DNA of 19,287 nucleotides from GCA-003244245 sp039924425 (GCA_039924425.1 JBDTAX010000061.1:1-19287); one strand, 5' to 3'; shown: positions 1 to 8,062, numbered from the stretch's first letter. A program made the numbers and translations. Notes: a model not told the origin generated them from the sequence alone.

Positions 1-149
1 TGGAACTCAACCAACACCTCGTCCGTGCTGTACATCTCGCCCGCGGCCCGCGAGTACTCCGCCTCACGCAGGTCCGCGACCGATTGCGGATCGCTCAGCA
101 CGGCCAACGTCTCCTGGAGCGACTCCCACTCGGCCACCGACACCACCAT
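1..149 (-). pseudogene. Phd/YefM-family antitoxin-like fragment, 5'-truncated and cut by the window edge
   Basis: The minus-strand frame reads M-V-V-S-V-A-E-W-E-S-L-Q-E-T-L-A-V-L-S-D, followed by an acidic helix (ADLREAEYSRAAGE), and runs off the left edge. This is the second half of the Phd/YefM antitoxin fold, where an NGRPAAVLVS strand leads into an ESLQETL helix. Family-like residues NGTPAA continue upstream of the ATG at 149 to about position 176, then hit an in-frame TAG at 177-179. The first 30 or so residues of a normal YefM, which form the DNA-binding N-terminus, are therefore missing. It could be a decayed remnant or an internally started short protein. Antitoxins of this family repress their own operon and neutralise a RelE/YoeB-type toxin. 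Any toxin gene would lie outside the window. The family assignment is from motif recall. Confidence 0.55.
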
Positions 150-180
150 CGCCGCTGGCGTTCCATTGTCTGAATTCTAG

Positions 181-1476
181 TCACACAGATCCTGGTATGC
201 CAGTGGTGAGCAGGCGCTCAACGGCGGCCAGCTTGATGCACACGACCAGCCCGTCCAACGCCTCAGCCAGCTCCGAGATCGGCGGGTAGGTCGGCGCGAG
301 CCGGATCACCCGGTCGTCGGGGTCCTTGCCGTACGGGAACGGCGCGCCCGCGGCGGTCAGCGCGATGCCGGCGCCGGCGGCCAGCTCGACGACTCGTCTG
401 GCGCAGCCGTCCAGCACGTCGAGAGTGACGAAGTAGCCACCCTCGGGCACGGTCCAGCTCGCCACACCGCTGTCGCCGAGCCGCTCGTCCAGCGTGCGCT
501 GGACGAGGTCGAACTTCGGCTGGAGCAGCGCGCGATGCCGGTCCATGTGGGCGTGCACCCCAGCCGGGGTCCGCAGAAACAGCGCGTGCCGCAGCTGGTT
601 GACCTTGTCCGGGCCGACCGTGCGCTTGGCCAGGTGCCCGGTCAGCCAGTCCACGTTGGCGGGCGACGCTCCGTAGAAGGCCACCCCGCCGCCCGCCAGT
701 GTGATCTTCGACGTGGAGCCGAACACGAGTGGCCGGTCGGGATGCCCCGCAGCGGCGGCCAGCCGCAGGATGTTGGCGACCTCATGACGGGTCTCGGTCA
801 GATGGTGCACGGCGTAAGCGTTGTCCCAGAAGATCCGGAAGTCGGCGGCGGCGGTACGCATCCGGGCCAACCGGCCGACGGTGTCCTCGGAATACCGGAC
901 GCCGGAGGGGTTGCTGTACTTGGGCACGCACCAAATCCCCTTGATCCTGGCGTCCGTCTCGACCAACCGCTGGACCTGAGCCATGTCCGGGCCAGCCGCG
1001 TCCATCGACACCGGGATCATCTCGATGCCCAGCTTCTCGCACATCGCGAAGTGCCGGTCATAGCCTGGTACTGGGCACAGCAACGCCGTCCCGGTACCCA
1101 CTCCCCACGGCCGCACCGACCCGGGCACCCCGAACAACACAGCGTGCACCAGGCACTCGTGCATCAGCTCAAGGCTGGAGTTGCCGAACGCGATCAGCTG
1201 CTCGGCGGGCACTCCGAGCAGCTCGCCGAAGATCTCGCGCAGCTCCGCCAGCCCGCGTAGGCCTCCGTAGTTGCGGGTGTCGGTGCCGTCGCTGGCCAGG
1301 TACTTGCCCGCACCCGGCAGCTCCAACAGCGGATCGGACAGGTCAAGCTGCTCAGCCGAGGGCTTGCCCCTGGTCAGGTCGAGAGTGAGCCCGCGGGCTT
1401 GCAGCGCCTGGTACTCGCCGTCCAGCTCGTCGCGGTGCCGGGTCAGTTCACTGGTGGGCAGCTGAGTCAGGTTCAC
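181..1476 (-). CDS. aspartate aminotransferase, class I/II fold, Rv3722c type (PLP-dependent)
   Basis: This 431-residue protein moves an amino group between aspartate/glutamate and 2-oxoacids in the cytoplasm, feeding nitrogen metabolism. It resembles M. tuberculosis Rv3722c, as I recall it, from end to end: LDLTRGKPSAEQLDL near residues 32-46, TDTRNYGG at 65-72, CPVPGYDRHFA at 134-144, NPSG at 189-192 and FWDNAYAVH at 216-224. The PLP Schiff-base lysine is K257 in FGSTSKIT, and the substrate-carboxylate arginine is R392 in IRLAP. The open frame reaches back to 1686, but residues upstream of the GTG at 1476 look non-coding. The Rv3722c-like N-terminus starts at this GTG, with GGAGAG directly before it (closer than usual). 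It is divergent from prcB across 117 bp. Function is well supported; the exact amino-acid range is inferred. Confidence 0.9.
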   Translation of the reverse strand: MNLTQLPTSELTRHRDELDGEYQALQARGLTLDLTRGKPSAEQLDLSDPLLELPGAGKYLASDGTDTRNYGGLRGLAELREIFGELLGVPAEQLIAFGNSSLELMHECLVHAVLFGVPGSVRPWGVGTGTALLCPVPGYDRHFAMCEKLGIEMIPVSMDAAGPDMAQVQRLVETDARIKGIWCVPKYSNPSGVRYSEDTVGRLARMRTAAADFRIFWDNAYAVHHLTETRHEVANILRLAAAAGHPDRPLVFGSTSKITLAGGGVAFYGASPANVDWLTGHLAKRTVGPDKVNQLRHALFLRTPAGVHAHMDRHRALLQPKFDLVQRTLDERLGDSGVASWTVPEGGYFVTLDVLDGCARRVVELAAGAGIALTAAGAPFPYGKDPDDRVIRLAPTYPPISELAEALDGLVVCIKLAAVERLLTTGIPGSV

Positions 1477-1557
1477 CTCTCCATCATCGCCGATCCCAGC
1501 CGGCGAGCCGGCGTCCGCTAGTCTCGACGGCCAGGCGCACCATAAACAAACCCATGA

Positions 1558-1575
1558 ACAAGCTAGAGACAAGCT
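1558..1575. repeat. 7-bp direct repeat upstream of prcB
   Basis: ACAAGCT occurs at 1558-1564 and again at 1569-1575, a period of 11 bp (about one helical turn), 19 bp before the prcB start. The surrounding 30 bp is A-rich compared with the rest of the window. It could be a protein-binding site on one helix face or chance. No clear -35/-10 pair was found in this divergent region. Confidence 0.3.
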
Positions 1576-1593
1576 CCGGGAAGGCCCACTGTC

Positions 1594-2442
1594 ATGACCA
1601 CGCGTTCCGGCAACGAGCGGCATCACTTCGCGAGGTACATGTCTTCGCCGACCTCGTCGTTCACCGACCTGTTGACGGAGTACCACCCAGATGCGCTGCC
1701 CTGGTCACGCGCGGCCGCCGCGATGGGCTCGAACGAGACACCACACGGCACAACCATCGTCGCGCTCCGGTTCGCGGACGGCGTGATAATGGCTGGCGAC
1801 CGGCAGATGACCAGCGGTACGATGATCAGCTACCGGTACGCCGAAAAAGTTTATCCAGCCGACGACTCATCCTGCATCGGGGTCGCCGGGGTCGCGGCTC
1901 TGGCCTTCGAGATGGCGCGGCTTTTCCAGGTCGAACTCCTACACTACGAAAAAATCGAAGGTGTGCAGCTCTCCCTCAAGGGTAAGGCGAACAAGCTGTC
2001 CGGGATGATTCGAGGAAACCTCGAGATGGCCCTGCGAGGATTGGTTGCGGTGCCGCTGTACGCCGGTTATGACGCCAATTCCGGAACCGGTCAGATTTTC
2101 AGTTACGACGCGGTGGGCGGCATGAGCGAAGAACACTCGGGATACCACTCGATCGGTTCCGGTTCAATCTTCGCCCTCGGCAGCCTGAAAAAACTTTACT
2201 ACGCGAGCCTCGGTGAACAAGACGCGATCACGGTTGCTCTGGAAGCCCTGTACGACGCGGCCGAAGGAGACACCGGGACCATGGGGCCAGATCTGGCCCG
2301 CGAGATCTACCCCATCGTGCATGTCGTGACCGCCGAGGGCGACCGGACTGTGCCGGATGCGGAAATCGGTGCCCTCGCCCGGCGCATCGTCGAGCGGCGA
2401 CGCAGCGAGCCGAACGGCCCCCGGGCGACCGTCGGGGGGTGA
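1594..2442 (+). CDS. prcB: 20S proteasome beta subunit, orphan copy without prcA
   Basis: This 282-residue protein aligns by eye with the actinobacterial proteasome beta subunit, the proteolytic ring of the Pup-dependent 20S proteasome. Residues 1-52 form the propeptide with the usual SSFTDLL segment. Cleavage in HG|TTIVAL would expose Thr53 as the N-terminal nucleophile. The mature active-site residues Asp17 (residue 69, in AGDR) and Lys33 (residue 85, in EKVY) are present, as are the SGS turn near 190 and ALYDAAEGD. It should be active if matured and assembled with an alpha ring. No prcA, pup, dop or pafA lies next to it: upstream is a divergent aminotransferase, and its stop overlaps the next gene by 4 bp. 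Stretches near 1840-1860, 1945-1960 and 2185-2200 are rich in AAA and TTT, unlike neighbouring genes, which suggests separate ancestry. A GGGAAGG lies about 10 nt before the ATG. A later ATG at 1639 is possible. Confidence 0.93.
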   Translation: MTTRSGNERHHFARYMSSPTSSFTDLLTEYHPDALPWSRAAAAMGSNETPHGTTIVALRFADGVIMAGDRQMTSGTMISYRYAEKVYPADDSSCIGVAGVAALAFEMARLFQVELLHYEKIEGVQLSLKGKANKLSGMIRGNLEMALRGLVAVPLYAGYDANSGTGQIFSYDAVGGMSEEHSGYHSIGSGSIFALGSLKKLYYASLGEQDAITVALEALYDAAEGDTGTMGPDLAREIYPIVHVVTAEGDRTVPDAEIGALARRIVERRRSEPNGPRATVGG

Positions 2443-3746
2443 GCGGTGGCAGCCACCAGAGAGGCACGCTTGCGCCGATGAGTGCACTGGACAACCGGGT
2501 CGGGCGACACCGTTACCGTGGCACCGTCCCGCCGGCTGAGGCTGCCCGTACTCCCCAGCATGGACACAGTCATGGTCACGGACCTGGACCGCCGGCCTCG
2601 CGCCGGGTAAAGCTGCTCCTGGTCGCAGCCTTGGTGCCGGTCGCGCTGGCTACCCTGGTCGGCCTGTGTCTGACCTGGCCGGGGAGCACTCCCAGCAGTG
2701 GCGTCGATGTCGGATTCGGGCAGCGGCCGGTGCAGGGCGAGGTGTTCTCCACGACCTCCGCCCCATGCACCAGTGGCGCCACTGGCGCCGCGCAGGCCAA
2801 GAAGTGCCTCGCGCTCGGTGTGCGCCTCACCGATGGCGACTCACCGGGTGCGCGGATCCAGCAGGTGCTGCCCGACGAACCGAGCACGCCGCGGTTCACT
2901 GTCGGCGACCACGTCGTCCTCGCCTACACCGGGGGGAATCCCTCCGACGCGGGCTCCTATCAGATCCAGGATTTCCAGCGAGGCACCTCGATGCTGTGGC
3001 TGGCCGCGCTGTTCGCCGCGGCGGTGTTGTTGCTGGGCCGGTGGCGGGGTCTCGCATCGCTGCTCGCCCTGGGCTATAGCTTCCTGGTCCTGGTGGGGTA
3101 CCTGTTCCCGGCGATCCTGACCGGCGAGAACCCGGTTGTCGTCGGCGTGCTGGCCGCCAGCGTGATCATGTTTGGCGTGCTGTACCTCACCCACGGCATC
3201 TCCGCGCAGACCTCCAGCGCGGTGCTGGGCACCGTGCTGAGCCTCGCGCTGATCGGCCTGCTGGGCAGCGCTTTCGCGGTGGCCACCCGACTGACCGGGC
3301 TGGACGACGACACCGCCAAGCTCATCGGGGTCCTCGGCCACGGGATCGACGCCCGGGGGTTGCTGCTCGCCGGGATGGTGATCGGGGCGCTGGGCGTGCT
3401 CGACGATGTCACGGTCACCCAGACCAGCGCGGTGTGGGAACTGCGCCGGGCGAATCCCGAGCTCGGGGCGCGGGCGCTCTACACCGCCGCATTGCGGATC
3501 GGCCGGGACCACATCTCCTCAGCGGTGAACACCTTGGTGCTGGCATACACCGGCGCCGCGTTGCCCGTGCTGCTGCTCTTCGCGCTGTCCGGGCAGAGTT
3601 TCGCCGCGTTGGTCACCACGCAAGACGTCGCTCAGGAAGTGGTGCGCACGGTGGTCGGCGGCATCGGGCTCGTCGCCGCCGTCCCAATCACCACCGGAAT
3701 CGCCGCGCTGGTCGCCCGCCGGGATGTGGTCAAGCCCGCCGCATAG
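2439..3746 (+). CDS. YibE/F-family multi-pass membrane protein
   Basis: This 435-residue integral membrane protein has the YibE/F layout. A first membrane helix lies at about residues 57-80, followed by an extracytoplasmic beta-rich stretch of about 100 residues. From about residue 184 there is a block of seven or so hydrophobic helices with the family-like segment GALGVLDDVTVTQTSAVWEL. The family's biochemical role is not established and I assign none. The N-terminus holds a small His-rich run (HGHSHGH, 41-47) that could bind metal. The GTG start overlaps the prcB stop as GTGA, which points to translational coupling. An ATG at 2478 is a fair alternative start, giving 422 residues. It is convergent with the MBL-fold gene downstream. 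The pairing with a solitary proteasome subunit is unexpected. Confidence 0.85.
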   Translation: MSGGSHQRGTLAPMSALDNRVGRHRYRGTVPPAEAARTPQHGHSHGHGPGPPASRRVKLLLVAALVPVALATLVGLCLTWPGSTPSSGVDVGFGQRPVQGEVFSTTSAPCTSGATGAAQAKKCLALGVRLTDGDSPGARIQQVLPDEPSTPRFTVGDHVVLAYTGGNPSDAGSYQIQDFQRGTSMLWLAALFAAAVLLLGRWRGLASLLALGYSFLVLVGYLFPAILTGENPVVVGVLAASVIMFGVLYLTHGISAQTSSAVLGTVLSLALIGLLGSAFAVATRLTGLDDDTAKLIGVLGHGIDARGLLLAGMVIGALGVLDDVTVTQTSAVWELRRANPELGARALYTAALRIGRDHISSAVNTLVLAYTGAALPVLLLFALSGQSFAALVTTQDVAQEVVRTVVGGIGLVAAVPITTGIAALVARRDVVKPAA

Positions 3747-3752
3747 CGGGCT
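3733..3752 (+). terminator. GC-rich hairpin over the YibE/F stop codon
   Basis: AGCCCGC (3733-3739) and GCGGGCT (3746-3752) form a perfect 7-bp stem with a 6-nt loop that contains most of the TAG stop. There is no U-tract, as is common for actinobacterial terminators. It lies between convergent genes, where termination is expected. Confidence 0.4.
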
Positions 3753-3835
3753 AGCCGACGGGACAACTCCGGCAGGCCTCTTACGTCGCCGAGCGGAGCT
3801 TGATCTTCCCGCCGCGCGTACCATGCTCAGACGCG

Positions 3836-4579
3836 TCACAGTCCGTGACGTCTCCTGGGGGGTTTGCCGGGTGCGGTGAGGCCGTGCAGGAACGGGTTGC
3901 TGGCCCGTTCCTGGCCAATGGTGGTGTTCGGGCCGTGGCCGGGCAGCACGGTGGTCGCGTCATCCAGCACCAGGATCTTGTTCTGGAGCGAGGCGAGCAT
4001 CTGCTCGTGGTCACCACCGGGCAGGTCGGTTCGCCCGATCGAGCCAGCGAACAGCGTGTCGCCGGAGAGCAGCAGGCTCTGCCCTTCGCTGGGCCCCTCG
4101 CCGGGCCCTTCGCCGGGACCGGCCACCGAGCGGAACGTCACCGAGCCGCGGGTGTGGCCCGGAGTGTGGTCGACGCTCAGAGTCAACCCAGCCAGCTCCA
4201 AGGTTGTCCCGTCGGCCAACACGCGCACCTCACGCGGCTCGCGCAGCACAACCCGGCCCCCATAAAGACCACCGAAGAACGCCCGCGCCTCGGTGGACAG
4301 CGCGCGCAACGGATCGGACAGCAGCGCGCGGTCCTCGGGGTGGATCCAGGCCGGGATGTCATTGCCGTCACAGACCGGCGCTACCGCGAAGACGTGGTCG
4401 AAATGCCCATGGGTGAGCAGGACCGCCACCGGGTCGAGCCGGTGGCGGCGCAACAGCTCGCCCAGCGGCTGCTCCGCGCCCTCCCCCGGGTCGACCACCA
4501 CGCACGGACCACCGGCCTCGAGGGCCAGCACGAAACAGTTGGCCTGGAAGGATCCAGTGGGGAAACCTGCGACGAGCAC
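3836..4579 (-). CDS. MBL-fold metallo-hydrolase, glyoxalase II-like (Rv2581c type)
   Basis: This 247-residue metallo-beta-lactamase-fold hydrolase is probably a cytoplasmic thioesterase of the hydroxyacylglutathione-hydrolase type. The real substrate in an actinomycete, which uses mycothiol, is unknown. The metal-binding set is complete: THGHFDH at 56-62, H142 in HTPGHTRGS, D174 in LSGDTLF and H215 in LPGHGP. It begins with the family-like FQANCFVL segment. GTG at 4579 is the only reasonable start, with a weak ribosome-binding site. Between about residues 154 and 166 there is a GPGEGPGEGPSEG insertion. In Mycobacterium and Streptomyces this gene lies between hisS and the cyclophilin/rel genes. 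The cyclophilin and rel side is kept here, but hisS is not on the other side. Confidence 0.87.
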   Translation of the reverse strand: MLVAGFPTGSFQANCFVLALEAGGPCVVVDPGEGAEQPLGELLRRHRLDPVAVLLTHGHFDHVFAVAPVCDGNDIPAWIHPEDRALLSDPLRALSTEARAFFGGLYGGRVVLREPREVRVLADGTTLELAGLTLSVDHTPGHTRGSVTFRSVAGPGEGPGEGPSEGQSLLLSGDTLFAGSIGRTDLPGGDHEQMLASLQNKILVLDDATTVLPGHGPNTTIGQERASNPFLHGLTAPGKPPRRRHGL

Positions 4580-4663
4580 GACCCCAGCCTAGGGCGCGGG
4601 CAGCGGGGAGGCTGCCGTCAGGCCCGCACCCGGTCCACCTAGACTGCGCGGCGGTCGTTGACC

Positions 4664-4690
4664 CAGCCCCAGCCAGAACAGCCCCAGCCA
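4664..4690. repeat. 12-bp direct repeat in the MBL/cyclophilin divergent region
   Basis: CAGCCCCAGCCA occurs at 4664-4675 and 4679-4690 (period 15). Further CAGCCA/CAGCCAGA-like pieces continue to about 4712. This CAGCC-rich microrepeat lies just before the ribosome-binding site of the cyclophilin gene. It may be slippage-derived; no regulator can be named. Confidence 0.45.
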
Positions 4691-4722
4691 ACAGCTACAG
4701 CCAGACAGCCACAGGAGTCCGG

Positions 4723-5640
4723 GTGCCCACGAACGAGCAGCGTCGCGAGGCCGCGAAGCGCAAACTAGATCGCCAGCTCGCCCACCGAGCGGAGCGAACC
4801 ACCGCGCGCCGCCGCAGGTACGCGGTGGCCAGCGGCGGCGCGGTCGCGGTGCTGCTGGTGCTCGGCGTCGTGGCGCTGAGCGTGACGCTGAGCAAACGCA
4901 ACGAGGCCGGCGCGGCCAAACCGGCCGCGACCACCAGCACGGACGCGGCCAAGCGGGCTGCCGCGGCCAACACAGGCGCCACCGCCAAGCCAAACCCCGA
5001 CACCGCAACGACTGCCGGGCCGGTTGCCGAGCCGATCCGGCCGACCCCTCTGCCCGCATCGGTCGACTGCCGGTACCAGGCCACTCAACAGACCCCGGCC
5101 AGGCCGGTGCAGCCGCCGCCGGCCGGCCCAACTTCGGCCAGAGGCACAGTGCAGGTGACCATGCGGACCTCGGCCGGCGTGATCGGCCTCACCCTGGATC
5201 GGGCGTTGGCGCCGTGCACCGTGACCAGCTTCCTCAGCCTGGCCAAGCAGGGCTTCTACTCCAACAGTCCCTGCCACCGGCTGGTGACCAACCCCGGGTT
5301 GCACGTTCTGCAATGCGGTGATCCGACCGGGTCCGGCGCCGGCGGGCCGGGGTACACCATCCCGGACGAGGTATTCCCCGAGCTGACCTATGGACGTGGG
5401 CTCGTCGCGATGGCCAACACCGGCCAGCCCGACAGCGGTGGCAGCCAGTTCTTCCTGATCTACGGTGAGACTCAGCTCCCACCGCAGTACACAGTCTTCG
5501 CCACGATCTCCCCAGCCGGCCTCACCGTCCTCGGCCAGATCGCCAAGGCGGGCGACGACGGGTCACTGGAGCCCTCCCCCGGTGGCGGTAAGCCGAACCA
5601 ACCGGTCACCATCACCTCTGTCGACCCCACGACGACCTAA
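4723..5640 (+). CDS. membrane-anchored cyclophilin-type peptidyl-prolyl isomerase
   Basis: This 305-residue protein speeds cis-trans isomerisation of prolyl bonds, here outside the cytoplasmic membrane. A basic cytoplasmic N-terminus (1-33) precedes one membrane helix at about 36-56, then an Ala/Thr/Pro-rich linker to about 138, then the cyclophilin domain. The counterpart of the catalytic FHR motif reads CHRLV (R186). GGPGYTIPDE and GSQFFLIYG are clear family blocks. Cys116, Cys165, Cys184 and Cys198 all lie in the extracytoplasmic part and could form disulfides. The GTG start has AGGAG five bases before it (4713-4717). It is divergent from the MBL gene and convergent with rel, matching the ppiB (Rv2582) position of M. 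tuberculosis. The Phe-to-Cys change in the active site may be typical of this subfamily. Confidence 0.9.
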   Translation: MPTNEQRREAAKRKLDRQLAHRAERTTARRRRYAVASGGAVAVLLVLGVVALSVTLSKRNEAGAAKPAATTSTDAAKRAAAANTGATAKPNPDTATTAGPVAEPIRPTPLPASVDCRYQATQQTPARPVQPPPAGPTSARGTVQVTMRTSAGVIGLTLDRALAPCTVTSFLSLAKQGFYSNSPCHRLVTNPGLHVLQCGDPTGSGAGGPGYTIPDEVFPELTYGRGLVAMANTGQPDSGGSQFFLIYGETQLPPQYTVFATISPAGLTVLGQIAKAGDDGSLEPSPGGGKPNQPVTITSVDPTTT

Positions 5641-5650
5641 CACTTCCGGA

Positions 5651-5670
5651 ACATTTCTGAGACATTTCTG
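5651..5670. repeat. 9-bp direct repeat between convergent cyclophilin and rel genes
   Basis: ACATTTCTG occurs at 5651-5659 and 5662-5670 within the 40-bp space between the two stop codons. It is A/T-rich for this window. No stable hairpin terminator was recognised here. Confidence 0.35.
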
Positions 5671-5680
5671 GGGGCGGGTT

Positions 5681-7996
5681 TTAGTTCGATGACATGACGC
5701 GATAGACGTCGTAGACGCCTTCAACGGTGCGCACCGTTTGCAGCACGTGCTCCAGGTGTTTTGAGTCGCCCATCTCAAAGGAGAAGCGGCTCACCGCCAC
5801 CCGGTCCCGGTTGGTGGTGACCGAAGCGGACAAGATGTTGACCTTACCGTCCGCAAGCACCTTGGTGACATCAGACAGCAGGCGGTGCCGGTCCAACGCC
5901 TCTACCTGAATCGCGACTCGGAATACCGATGCGGACGACGGCGCCCACTCCACTCTGACCAGCCGCTCGGGCTGCGCCCGCAGGGATTCGGAGTTGGTGC
6001 AGTCGGTGCGGTGCACGCTGACTTCGCCAGCGCGGGTGACGAATCCGAGGATCTCGTCCCCCGGTACCGGGGTGCAGCAACGGGCGAGCTTGGTGTATAT
6101 GTCCCCAGCGCCACACACCCGCACACCGGAGTCACGGGTCGGGAGCCGACATGCCACGGTGGAGGGGGTTGCCCGATCGGCCAGCACCTCCTCGGCGCCG
6201 TCTTCACCACCGAGCAGCGCTACCAAGCGTTGCACCACATGGCGAGGCGAGGCATGGTGCTCGCCGATAGCGGCGTACAATGCGCTGACGTCGGGATAAC
6301 GCAGCTCGTGGGACACCGCGGCCAGCGATCCGGCGGAGACCATCCGCTGCACCGGTAGCCCAGCTCGGCGCAGTTCCTTGGCGATGGCGCTCTTACCAGC
6401 CTCAATGGCTCCCTCACGGCGTTCTTTGGCGAACCACTGCCTGATCTTGGCCCGCGCCCGGGGCGACGCGACGAAGGACAGCCAGTCCTGGCTGGGACCA
6501 TTGCCCCCAGCCTTGGAGGTGAAGATCTCGACAACCGCGCCGTTCTCCAGCAGCCGCTCCAATGCGACGAGCTGGCCGTTGACCCGAGCGCCGATGCAGC
6601 GGTTTCCGACCTCGGTATGCACCGCGTAAGCGAAGTCAACCGGTGTGGAACCCGTGGGCAGCGTGATGACCTCGCCTTTGGGCGTGAAAACGAAAATCTC
6701 GCGAGTGGCCAGGTCATAGCGCAGCGACTCCAGGAACTCACTGGGGTCAGCGGCCTCGCGCTGCCAGTCCAGAAGCTGACGCATCCAGGCCATCTCGTCG
6801 ACATCGACGGATCCCTTGTGGGTACCGTGAGTTTCCTTGTACCGCCAGTGCGCGGCAATGCCGTACTCCGCGGTTCGGTGCATGTCGTGCGTGCGGATCT
6901 GCACTTCCAGCGGTTTTCCGTCCGGCCCGATCACCGTGGTGTGCAGCGACTGATAGACCCCGAATCGGGGCTGCGCGACGTAGTCTTTGAAGCGACCCGG
7001 CATCGGCTGCCACGCCGAGTGCACGACACCGATCGCGGCGTAGCAATCACGGACTTCCTCGACCATGATCCGCACGCCGACCAGGTCGTGGATGTCGTCG
7101 AAATCGCGACCACGCACGATCATTTTCTGATGAATCGAGTAATAGTGTTTGGGCCTGCCCTCAACTTTGGCGACGATCCGCGCACTGGACAGCTGCGCGG
7201 ACATCTCGTTGGTCACGGCCTGCAGGTAGGTGTCACGCGACGGTGCCCGAGTGGCCACCAGCCGGACGATCTCGTCGTATTTCTTGGGTTGCAGAATCGC
7301 GAAGGAGAGGTCTTCCAGCTCCCACTTGATGGTGGCCATGCCCAGCCGGTGCGCCAGCGGGGCGAAAACCTCGAGCGTCTCCCTGGCGTTGCGGGCCTGA
7401 TGCTCGGGTGTCATGAAGCGCATGGTGCGCAGGTTGTGCAGCCGGTCCGCCAGCTTGATGACCAGCACGCGGGGGTCGCGGGCCATCGCGATGACCATTT
7501 TGCGGATGGTCTCGGCCCCGGCCGCGGCACCGAATTCGACCTTGTCCAGCTTGGTGACACCGTCGACAAGGTGCGCGACCACGTCACCGAAATCCGTGGA
7601 CAGGCAGGCCAGCGAGTAATCGGTGTCTTCCACGGTGTCATGGAGCAGCGCGGCCACTAGCGTGGTGGTGTCCATCCCCAGTGCGGCGAGGATCGTCGAC
7701 ACCGCCAACGGATGGGTGATGTAGGGATCGCCGGATTTGCGCTTCTGGTGAACGTGCTTGGCCTCGGCGACGTCATAGGCGCGCTGGAGCAACGCGAGAT
7801 CAGCCTTGGGATGTAACTCCCGGTGCACGGTGGCAAGCGGCTCAAGCACCTGCCGGACCGGGCCGGGACGCTGCGCGGTGATCCGCCGCGCGAGCCGAGC
7901 CCGGACGCGCCGGGTCGCCGACGGCCGCCGCTGGAGCGCCGGGGCCACGTCCAGGATTTTCGGCGCCTCATCGGCAAGGTGCAGATCCTGGCTCAC
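5681..7996 (-). CDS. rel: bifunctional (p)ppGpp synthetase/hydrolase Rel
   Basis: This 771-residue cytoplasmic, ribosome-associated enzyme makes (p)ppGpp from ATP and GDP/GTP during starvation and degrades it otherwise. Domains in order: HD hydrolase with HDTVED at 119-124, indicating an active hydrolase; synthetase with DFDDIHDLVGVRI near 299-311, RFKDY from 335 and YQSLHTTV from 348; TGS at about 431-494; a zinc-finger-like region with KLARCCTPVPGDE around 636-648; and a C-terminal ACT domain from about 690. The length suits a full Rel. I chose the GTG at 7996 because GGGAGAG lies six bases before it; GTG at 8014 is in frame but has no such site. It follows apt by 62 bp in the same direction, as in M. 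tuberculosis and Streptomyces. A candidate promoter of its own lies in that gap. Confidence 0.96.
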   Translation of the reverse strand: MSQDLHLADEAPKILDVAPALQRRPSATRRVRARLARRITAQRPGPVRQVLEPLATVHRELHPKADLALLQRAYDVAEAKHVHQKRKSGDPYITHPLAVSTILAALGMDTTTLVAALLHDTVEDTDYSLACLSTDFGDVVAHLVDGVTKLDKVEFGAAAGAETIRKMVIAMARDPRVLVIKLADRLHNLRTMRFMTPEHQARNARETLEVFAPLAHRLGMATIKWELEDLSFAILQPKKYDEIVRLVATRAPSRDTYLQAVTNEMSAQLSSARIVAKVEGRPKHYYSIHQKMIVRGRDFDDIHDLVGVRIMVEEVRDCYAAIGVVHSAWQPMPGRFKDYVAQPRFGVYQSLHTTVIGPDGKPLEVQIRTHDMHRTAEYGIAAHWRYKETHGTHKGSVDVDEMAWMRQLLDWQREAADPSEFLESLRYDLATREIFVFTPKGEVITLPTGSTPVDFAYAVHTEVGNRCIGARVNGQLVALERLLENGAVVEIFTSKAGGNGPSQDWLSFVASPRARAKIRQWFAKERREGAIEAGKSAIAKELRRAGLPVQRMVSAGSLAAVSHELRYPDVSALYAAIGEHHASPRHVVQRLVALLGGEDGAEEVLADRATPSTVACRLPTRDSGVRVCGAGDIYTKLARCCTPVPGDEILGFVTRAGEVSVHRTDCTNSESLRAQPERLVRVEWAPSSASVFRVAIQVEALDRHRLLSDVTKVLADGKVNILSASVTTNRDRVAVSRFSFEMGDSKHLEHVLQTVRTVEGVYDVYRVMSSN

Positions 7997-8032
7997 ATCG
8001 CACTCTCCCACCACGTAGAGACAAACAGATTC

Positions 8033-8062
8033 AGCCTACCGCCGCACACTGATGCCGGTCAG
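8033..8062 (-). promoter_or_regulatory. candidate promoter for rel
   Basis: On the minus strand CTGACC (8062-8057) and TAGGCT (8038-8033) are separated by 18 bp, a fair match to an actinobacterial housekeeping promoter. The -35 element overlaps the apt stop codon. A transcript would start about 30 nt before the rel GTG, allowing rel expression apart from apt. Confidence 0.35.

Noticed and set aside
1477..1686. N-terminal extension of the aminotransferase
   Set aside because: The extra 70 residues are basic and low-complexity, overlap the prcB start region, and have no counterpart in Rv3722c-type enzymes.
5641..5680. Terminator between cyclophilin and rel genes
   Set aside because: No stable stem could be drawn; only a short direct repeat is present.
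6617..7660. 347-residue plus-strand frame
   Set aside because: Antisense to the rel HD and synthetase domains; no recognisable protein features.
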